Source of the DNA: Paraphysomonas bandaiensis
Lineage: Eukaryota > Chrysophyceae
DNA length: 64,000 nt
Assembly (NCBI GenBank): GCA_965644295.1
Contig: CBFFRP010000297.1
Coordinates: forward strand, 868,001-932,000
Reading direction: 5' to 3'
The notes below the pieces were generated by a model, which made no database searches, was not told where the DNA came from, and saw nothing but the letters and a program-made list of their open reading frames with translations. Both the position numbers and the translations under genes were made by a program. Positions 60,303 to 64,000 of the stretch are shown here, piece after piece (within the stretch, counting starts at the first letter, position 1; every line of letters begins with the position of its first letter).

Positions 60303-60714
60303 ATTTTTATTTTATAGTGTGAGTAATATGTTTGTTAATATATAATATATAATCGATAGTAATCGTTTTTATGTCATGCCCACTTCATTATGAAGAGTTT
60401 GCTTATTATGATTTCTGCTAAACAACACAACTACATGGGGCAGATTTTGAACTGATTATCTGAGTTCAGTACATTATCTATTCGATTAGGGTTATGTATC
60501 TGTTCTGTGTTCTCTAGTCAGTGCAAATTCTCTAATATTACACGTATGAATAGCGACTATTATATTACTGATAAATTAAACTTTGACTGTACTAGATTCT
60601 ACACTTCATACAAAACTGAAATTACCAGTACTTCAAAGCGCAGTTTAGAAATACATAACATACTATAAAACAGAGCATCAATAAGAGCGAATATGTATTA
60701 AAGCATTTTATACT
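60303..60714. other. convergent intergenic region
   Basis: Short AT-rich gap between the hydrolase (+) and GID8 (-) genes. Nothing was recognised. Confidence 0.45.
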
Positions 60715-61473
60715 TCAAGAGGTTACAGCATCTACATCATCCATCATATTTATACAGGGAAAGGAGGTGCTTGCTTTCCTCTTTAAGTCATTTTGGGTGC
60801 TAACAATTCGTCGTATCAAACTCGGAATCTCGGGTTCAGGTCTGTTACCCTGGTGTATTAGGATAGCTTTATTAACTCGGTCAGCTAGAAGGTATCTCTG
60901 CTCCCGGTCGATCCTGTGGCGCAAGTTCAATGGACATTGCTCTTTCAAATTAGGAAAGGCTGCTAGACACATTACTTGCTCCATCTCACCAATGAAATGG
61001 GGATGCTTCACAACCAACGGCGCAACATATTCTTTAGCAAATGCAATGGCATCGTTTACTCTGCTTGATAAGAGCTGCTCAACAAAATGCTGTACGTAAA
61101 GATTCAGCAAAAGCTGCTGATCGTCTTCCAAAATTCTCGGAAACAATTTATTCAGGAGATCGATGCATTCTATAATATCTCCACCAGTTATTTTTGATCG
61201 TATATTCTCTCTATCAGTGATCGAATTTATATCAACTGTAGACTGCACATATGATTCTTTAGCAAACTCTATTGCTGCATCCTTAAAGCTCCCTACAATA
61301 AAGTACTCCATAATAAGATTATTAATAGTGCCTTTCGACACTTGAGAGTCCATTAACAGCTCATTCCATACTTCAGGTGACATTGTATTATCTGCTGTGA
61401 TTGGTGATGGACATGACATAGGAGAATTAACTCCACTGTATCCGTCTTCATCATCACTATTATCGTCTGACAT
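60715..61473 (-). CDS. GID8: GID8/TWA1-like CTLH-complex subunit
   Basis: A single exon of 252 aa, near the 228 aa of human GID8. After an acidic Ser-rich start it has a LisH motif (NNLIMEYFIVGSFKDAAIEFAKE, here as LIMEYFIVGSFKDAA), a CTLH segment (IRSKITGGDIIECIDLLNKLFP) and a CRA domain (LNLYVQHFVEQLL; AFAKEYVAPLV; FIGEMEQVMCLAAF). This LisH-CTLH-CRA layout without SPRY or RING is that of GID8, a core of the GID/CTLH ubiquitin ligase. In yeast this ligase degrades gluconeogenic enzymes. Other CTLH subunits would be expected elsewhere in the genome. Confidence 0.92.
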   Translation of the reverse strand: MSDDNSDDEDGYSGVNSPMSCPSPITADNTMSPEVWNELLMDSQVSKGTINNLIMEYFIVGSFKDAAIEFAKESYVQSTVDINSITDRENIRSKITGGDIIECIDLLNKLFPRILEDDQQLLLNLYVQHFVEQLLSSRVNDAIAFAKEYVAPLVVKHPHFIGEMEQVMCLAAFPNLKEQCPLNLRHRIDREQRYLLADRVNKAILIHQGNRPEPEIPSLIRRIVSTQNDLKRKASTSFPCINMMDDVDAVTS

Positions 61474-63155
61474 ATCTATCTATATATGTATGTATACACT
61501 GCTGTATAGTATACTGTATAATTAAAACAATCAACTGTAATATAGGATCAAATACTCTGAGATAGGATCACCTCTGAATGACCTGTTTCAGTGTCGTTAA
61601 GGCTTGTCTTACTAATCAAAGTAGTTCTGATATAATAATTATAACATCATCATCCTATACAGTCCCTACAGTGGTGTGTATCAGATACATTCCTGTGTAG
61701 GTGTTCTGCTATATAGGATACGTATGTGGATAATATACACGGATGGAGCATCCGTTTACGGATATATTTCTGTATATCAGTATACAGCAGATTTCAACTA
61801 GAATACAGCCACGAGGATTAATACCAACCTATGGTTATCCCATCCGGTCCAGTGATTAGTCAAAATACTATCATTAATCAGGTAAAAAATCATAGGTTTT
61901 TAGCTGTATACTGTTTTTTTATGACTCCAACAACATAAAAAAGGGCGATTTTTTTGCCAATGTAGTACTTTTTCCCACCTTCAAAACTCTCTCAGAGTAT
62001 CTTCTGTCTGTGTTTGTTAAGGTCCATATCTAGATCTACTGTACATGAACTCATTGATATCAATCCCTGTCTCTTACACTGCAGTCCCTGTTATATAGCT
62101 ACTCCTTCCATGACAAACCATATACTCTCATATTGTTGTTCTGTTCTAAGTCTCACCCGTTCCTGATACCTGACACTCTCTATATAATTAGCCCAATTAG
62201 TGTATGACATATAAAGACTTCTGTAGTGTATTCTCACTATATCTTAATGAAATTACTATATCACATAATACAAGAGCTACTGTATTGTATTGTATAGAGC
62301 ATAGTCATGAATGTATGGAATAGTTTGTTTTCTTTGAGTTCCGTTCTTTGTTTTACAAGACAGTATCAGCTGCTCAAGAAGATTGTTCAAGACGCTTACA
62401 TAAAATTGACAATTAAGTCCAGTATATAGATACAATACTGTTATATTCACGTTTGGCACAATTTTGAGTAAATATTTCTTGAAGGTACAGTCGTAGTATG
62501 TGAATCATACAGGAATACGTTTCAATTTATAGCAATTAATGCATTGTCAATTATTGAAATTGGGACAACAAAAAATAATTGCAGTTATAATTTATAATAC
62601 ATAAAAGGTATCTAGATCTCAACATAAAATATATCAAGCAGCAGAAGCGAGCACGTCTTAGCAACATGCAAACTCAATACCCCAGCACGAAGCACATGCA
62701 TGCCACAACCAATCAGGTTGAAAGATTATTTAGTAGAGCTAAGATTGCTTTAACTTAAGTAAGCATCCCTAGAATCATAGACCGTGCAAGATTACACCGT
62801 TCGATTTCCAACTCTACACTAGCTTCTAGCTGGTAAACTGAACTATTCCGCACGGTATGTAATTCTACACTAGATTCTAGCTTGTGAACTTAACTAGTCC
62901 GCATGGTATGTATACATGTATGCTGCAATTTTGCAACATACACATGACCGAAGAAACCAATAAAATTAATGAGGGAAATGCATTAAAATAGCCACTGGTT
63001 TGTACTTGGGAACACACTGGCAAATTACGACCAAACCACAATCGTATTAGAAACAACACCTCTCATTTGACGCATAGTCAATAGTATACACACAGCCATT
63101 GTGGTTTCGAAACAAACACCACACAACTTCAGAGAATCCATTAGCCAATTTTGCG
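61474..63155. other. AT-rich intergenic region with hAT relic
   Basis: Upstream of GID8 and 3' of the last gene. Except for the relic at 62678-62758 no coding region is assigned. A possible short exon (ATG near 61832, followed by GTAAAA near 61882) could not be extended. Confidence 0.45.
62678..62758 (+). pseudogene. hAT transposase C-terminal relic
   Basis: Reads YPSTKHMHATTNQ then VERLFSRAKIALT and a stop. This is the end of the hAT dimerisation domain, where (A/S)TxxxVERxFSxA is conserved. No upstream catalytic region is in frame. A GGGACAACAAAAAATAATTG motif 100 bp upstream is also found near the other relic. Confidence 0.6.
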
Positions 63156-64000
63156 CTACGCACGGATGCCCATTGCACCGGAGTGGACAGTAGAGCTGTT
63201 CTTGCTCCTCCCACTGCGGTTCGAGGCGCCAGTCACGTTGGTGCTTGCTGAAGAAACAGAGCAATCATCGAATGCGCTACGTGGACTCTGAATGGATGAC
63301 GGTAGGTCCACATATGAATGGATCTTCTTCCCAGCGCGCACAGAAGGGCGATCAGGCACATTAATCGGCAGCACCAGTTTCGGAACAACGTTTACTTTGC
63401 CGTTGCTTGAACTCGATGCAGTCTCCGACACCACAGTGTCACTCACAGGGACAATCACACCCGTAGCTTCATCATCGTCTCTGAAAACACCGGGGCAGAA
63501 ATCGTGCAGATGCTGCTGTGAATTGGAGTGGGATACTGGAATAGGACTCTTCTTGAAGTTTGCCAAATTGGTAACTGGTGTAGAGTTCCTGCTCGTAGCG
63601 GCGCTGTTGGTGCCACTAGCGTTGCTCGCACCACTCCCACATCTGTACTTACTGTTACCAGCTGTGTGATGGTGACTGACGGGCGTGGTTGAGTATGATC
63701 CACTGCCATGGCCGGACTGCGATGCCTGTGGTGCGTGATGTACTGCATAAGTAGCTGGGGCGGCAGGAAGTAGAATGCGGTACGCCTCGGTGTGATGGGT
63801 GTGTCTCTTCACCTCTTCATCCTCATCCTCCACTGGCAACTGGCCCGGAGCTAGACCCCCAGAATAGAGTACAGGGGGGCCCGATTTGCTACGCCGACTG
63901 GAGGGGCTCGCGTGAGGGTGCTGTTGGTGTGCTGCTTGTTGCCGTGACGATGATTGGCTCTGAAACGCACCACCACTAGTACCTGCGGCTAGGGGGGAGC
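63156..64000 (-). CDS. Ser/His-rich low-complexity protein, C-terminal part (5' end outside window)
   Basis: The minus-strand frame is open from the window edge (64000) to the stop at 63156, about 280 codons. It is rich in Ser, His, Gln, Thr and Asn, with patches such as SRQQAAHQQHPHASPSSRR, HTHHTEAYRI and VPKLVLPINVPDRPSVRAGKK. This looks disordered and regulatory. No domain was recognised. The higher GC content than the intergenic DNA and the long frame support a real gene. No start is visible. Confidence 0.65.
   Translation of the reverse strand, partial: SPLAAGTSGGAFQSQSSSRQQAAHQQHPHASPSSRRSKSGPPVLYSGGLAPGQLPVEDEDEEVKRHTHHTEAYRILLPAAPATYAVHHAPQASQSGHGSGSYSTTPVSHHHTAGNSKYRCGSGASNASGTNSAATSRNSTPVTNLANFKKSPIPVSHSNSQQHLHDFCPGVFRDDDEATGVIVPVSDTVVSETASSSSNGKVNVVPKLVLPINVPDRPSVRAGKKIHSYVDLPSSIQSPRSAFDDCSVSSASTNVTGASNRSGRSKNSSTVHSGAMGIRA

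Noticed and set aside
61832-61882. Possible short first exon (MVIPSGPVISQN) with a GTAAAA donor
   Set aside because: No downstream exon continues the frame with a convincing acceptor.
1-64000. Bacterial or organellar origin of the window
   Set aside because: Spliceosomal introns, nuclear-type genes (Rpn9, GID8, JmjC, SPEF2) and transposon relics throughout point to nuclear DNA.

Overview
This window is nuclear DNA from a eukaryote, almost certainly a flagellated unicellular one. The genes are dense (about 3 kb each) and lie on both strands. They are cut by many short GT-AG introns, mostly 45-60 nt and usually starting GTATG or GTAAG. The proteins are eukaryotic: proteasome lid Rpn9, a GID8/CTLH subunit, peptide:N-glycanase, a KDM2/7-type JmjC demethylase, a cyclic-nucleotide-dependent kinase and an FHA/BRCT mediator. 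An SPEF2/CPC1-like axonemal protein implies a motile flagellum. TAA, TAG and TGA all end genes here, so the code looks standard. I cannot name the lineage from sequence alone. All exon boundaries are my own reading from frame and splice sites; no RNA evidence was available.

Layout. 1-467: 5' part of an unknown gene (-). 1186-2454: PrsW-like intramembrane protease (+). 3575-4955: TraB-domain protein (-). 5513-6621 (+) and 7584-8511 (-): two convergent SEC14-like genes with a hAT transposase relic between them. 9143-12664: secreted GT61-like protein of about 1094 aa (+). 13471-15810: JmjC demethylase (-). 16609-20694: PNGase with ILEI, jacalin-like and PUB-like regions (+). 21214-25131: multi-exon membrane protein (-). 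25774-29438: FHA-repeat-BRCT DNA-damage mediator (+). 29.9-32.2 kb: transposon-derived inverted repeats. 32545-37209: SPEF2-like (-). 38002-39495: PH-domain protein (+). About 39.9-40.15 kb: start of a chromo-barrel-like gene, possibly broken (-). 41385-42791: membrane-anchored short-chain dehydrogenase (-). 43682-45966: PKG/PKA-like kinase (+). 46.8-54.2 kb: transposon-rich block around a UPF1/SETX-like helicase (48685-51517, +). 55116-56474: Rpn9 (+). 57253-58261: phosphoserine phosphatase (-). 58827-60302: alpha/beta hydrolase (+). 60715-61473: GID8 (-). 63156-64000: Ser/His-rich protein running off the window (-).

Repeats. Four copies of a ~150 bp element (A) with CGTATCGGC-type terminal inverted repeats are scattered through the window. 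Two copies of a ~0.5 kb element (B) with CCCCATTCCGA-type termini flank the helicase block in opposite orientation. There is one Harbinger-like element (D) with two ORF remnants. Large (ATGT)n arrays of 0.4-0.7 kb lie in 5' intergenic regions, close to start codons.

Functional themes. Protein quality control (PNGase, Rpn9, GID8), chromatin and DNA damage (JmjC protein, FHA/BRCT mediator, helicase), membrane and lipid biology (SEC14 pair, PrsW, TraB, SDR, hydrolase) and the flagellum (SPEF2). There is no sign of operons or of a single pathway cluster.
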